Below are positions 62,713 to 64,000 of a DNA stretch of 64,000 bases, one piece after another. The stretch is from positions 911-64,910 of the forward strand of contig KQ959713.1 in assembly GCA_001552935.1 (NCBI GenBank), in the 5' to 3' direction. Every line of letters starts with the position of its first letter. Position 1 is the stretch's first letter. The notes beneath the pieces are model-generated. The model saw nothing but the letters and a program-made list of their open reading frames with translations, was not told where the DNA came from and did not search any database. Made by a program: the position numbers and the translations under genes. This stretch comes from Umbribacter vaginalis (lineage in GTDB: Bacteria; Actinomycetota; Coriobacteriia; Coriobacteriales; Eggerthellaceae).

Positions 62713-64000
62713 CTATTCGTAACCTAACAAATGAGCTACCAATGCGCTACGACTTTCAAAAATACCCTTTTCTAACCCAACAGGGTAGGTATGCGGATTT
62801 AACATACGCTTCTGTGTTTCATCAAGCTGTTCAAGTGAAGCCTTCGTGCGCTGCTGAGCAGCATGCACATCACGAAGCTCGTCTGCTAAAACAATCGATC
62901 CTTTACGCGCAAGAGGCTTAAGCAAGGTAGTATAGCGCATGCCATGCAAGCGCTTTCTGCGCAAATGATCGTGCGGATCAATGATAATTTCGTCTTCATT
63001 AACAGCTTTATAAATGTCAAAAATCATGTCCCCTGCAAGGCGTCCATCAGCATCAATATAACGACGCACATCAAGCACGCCCGGAATAGTAAGCTTTTGC
63101 GCACTTCCGGTAATTTTTACGTGATCGTGCCACGCTTGCTGGTTAGATGCGCGCGTTGCGCTTAATTTGTACACGCCACCCAAAGTAGGCTGATCAAACG
63201 CACACGCTAAACGGGTACCAACACCCCAACCAGCTACACATGCTCCTTCAGCGCGAATAGAACTTATTGAGTATTCATCTAAATCGTTTGAAAGAAACAC
63301 GCCTGTATCGTGTAAGCCCGCCTGGTCAAGCAGGGTTCGTGCGCGTTTTGCAAGCCACGCTAAATCGCCAGAATCAATACGAATGCCTATTAAATGTTCT
63401 CCGCGCTGTTTCATCTCTAAACCAACGATGATAGCGTTTCGTATTCCCTGTTCAACCTCATATGTATCAACAAGCAACACGCAATCATGAGGATAACTTT
63501 GTGCATATGCCCGAAATGCATCGAGCTCTGTTGGAAACGACATCACCCATGAATGAGCGTGCGTTCCCGAAACAGGAACACCATACATGCTTCCTGCGAA
63601 GACATTTGATGTTGAAGTGCAACCGCCTACAATGGCGGCTCGCGAAGCCCACAGCCCGCCAACAGGGCCCTGAGCGCGTCGCAAACCAAACTCAGCAACG
63701 GGCGTTTGCGCTGCTAAACACACACGTGCTGCCTTTGTTGCAATAAGCGTATTAAAGTTCACACAGTTCAAAAGCGCCGTTTCTACAAGCTGACAATCGA
63801 CAAGCGATCCAGTTACACGAACCAAAGGCTCATCAGGAAAAACAACGCTGCCCTCTGCAACTGCATCAATATCAAGCGTCAATTCATGTGTTTGTAAGAA
63901 GTGCAAGAAATCATCATGAAAGAGTGCTCCACCACTGTGCGATGGTATGCTCTTCAAATAATCAATATCACGTGCACTCCAGTGAAAATGCTCGATAAGC
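62713..64000 (-). CDS. pncB: Nicotinate phosphoribosyltransferase, 5' end beyond the window
   Basis: At least 429 residues, still open at the right edge (first visible residues LIEHFHWSARDIDYLKS), so the true start lies outside. It converts nicotinate and PRPP to nicotinate mononucleotide in NAD salvage. Family segments: NTLIATKAARV, FGLRRAQGP, GGCTSTSNVFAG, GTHAHSWVMSF (with the catalytic-type His), IGIRIDSGDLA and SNDLDEYSI. The C-terminus LVAHLLGYE is complete. PRPP supply is covered by prs in the same window. Confidence 0.96.
   Translation of the reverse strand, partial: LIEHFHWSARDIDYLKSIPSHSGGALFHDDFLHFLQTHELTLDIDAVAEGSVVFPDEPLVRVTGSLVDCQLVETALLNCVNFNTLIATKAARVCLAAQTPVAEFGLRRAQGPVGGLWASRAAIVGGCTSTSNVFAGSMYGVPVSGTHAHSWVMSFPTELDAFRAYAQSYPHDCVLLVDTYEVEQGIRNAIIVGLEMKQRGEHLIGIRIDSGDLAWLAKRARTLLDQAGLHDTGVFLSNDLDEYSISSIRAEGACVAGWGVGTRLACAFDQPTLGGVYKLSATRASNQQAWHDHVKITGSAQKLTIPGVLDVRRYIDADGRLAGDMIFDIYKAVNEDEIIIDPHDHLRRKRLHGMRYTTLLKPLARKGSIVLADELRDVHAAQQRTKASLEQLDETQKRMLNPHTYPVGLEKGIFESRSALVAHLLGYE

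Overview
The window is ordinary-looking core chromosome from an actinobacterium of the class Coriobacteriia. The pointers are a small 4.5S-type SRP RNA, an mreBCD-pbp2-rodA operon closed by a DUF697 protein, MogA/MoeA, tandem DegV proteins, LPXTG-type surface proteins, and a mixed GC content (about 37 percent in parts of the rodA region, about 52 percent in aspS). The Eggerthellaceae, and within them something like Cryptobacterium, fit best, but the sequence alone does not prove this. No prophage, insertion sequence, integrase, CRISPR array or rRNA was seen.

Layout. 1-4.1 kb: dnaX (cut by the left edge), a DedA membrane protein, SRP RNA, aspS. 4.3-12.8 kb: a tightly packed minus-strand run hisS, a 1333-residue protein of unknown function with C-terminal TPRs, pth, prs, glmU. 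12.9-20.2 kb: hpf, folC, alr, a mogA/moaB homologue, moeA, eno. 20.5-26.3 kb: a lone ECF T-component, mntP, a MutY-like glycosylase without an iron-sulphur cluster, a degenerate AAA+ protein and a HAD hydrolase. 26.6 kb: tRNA-Asp with promoter and terminator. 26.8-33.8 kb: the cell-elongation operon mreB-mreC-mreD-pbp2-rodA-DUF697. 34-36.5 kb: ndk, a TPR/membrane protein, cyclophilin. 36.8-48.1 kb: an LPXTG surface protein, a GNAT enzyme, HtrA, a polar amino acid ABC transporter (binding protein, permease, ATPase), and a large leucine-rich-repeat surface protein.

The plus strand carries few genes: an M16C metallopeptidase, an acyltransferase, ComF, a polytopic membrane protein, pyrE and both tRNAs (Asp, Thr). 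A second amino acid binding lipoprotein and murI sit opposite them. The right end holds a COG1313 radical SAM protein, two DegV proteins and nicotinate phosphoribosyltransferase (cut by the right edge).

The genes serve translation (aspS, hisS, pth, tRNAs, SRP RNA, hpf), nucleotide and folate supply (prs, ndk, pyrE, folC), NAD salvage, molybdenum cofactor synthesis, and above all the cell wall: glmU, alr and murI supply precursors, the mre operon runs elongation, and HtrA plus the surface proteins work outside the membrane.

The most unusual property is spread over the whole window. Many housekeeping genes carry low-complexity N-terminal extensions or insertions, many built from recent in-frame tandem duplications (15-36 bp units), and many intergenic gaps carry similar 13-28 bp direct repeats. 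The best single candidates for new biology are the AAA+-like protein lacking both Walker motifs, next to the cluster-free MutY homologue, and the 1333-residue protein in the hisS-pth-prs-glmU run.
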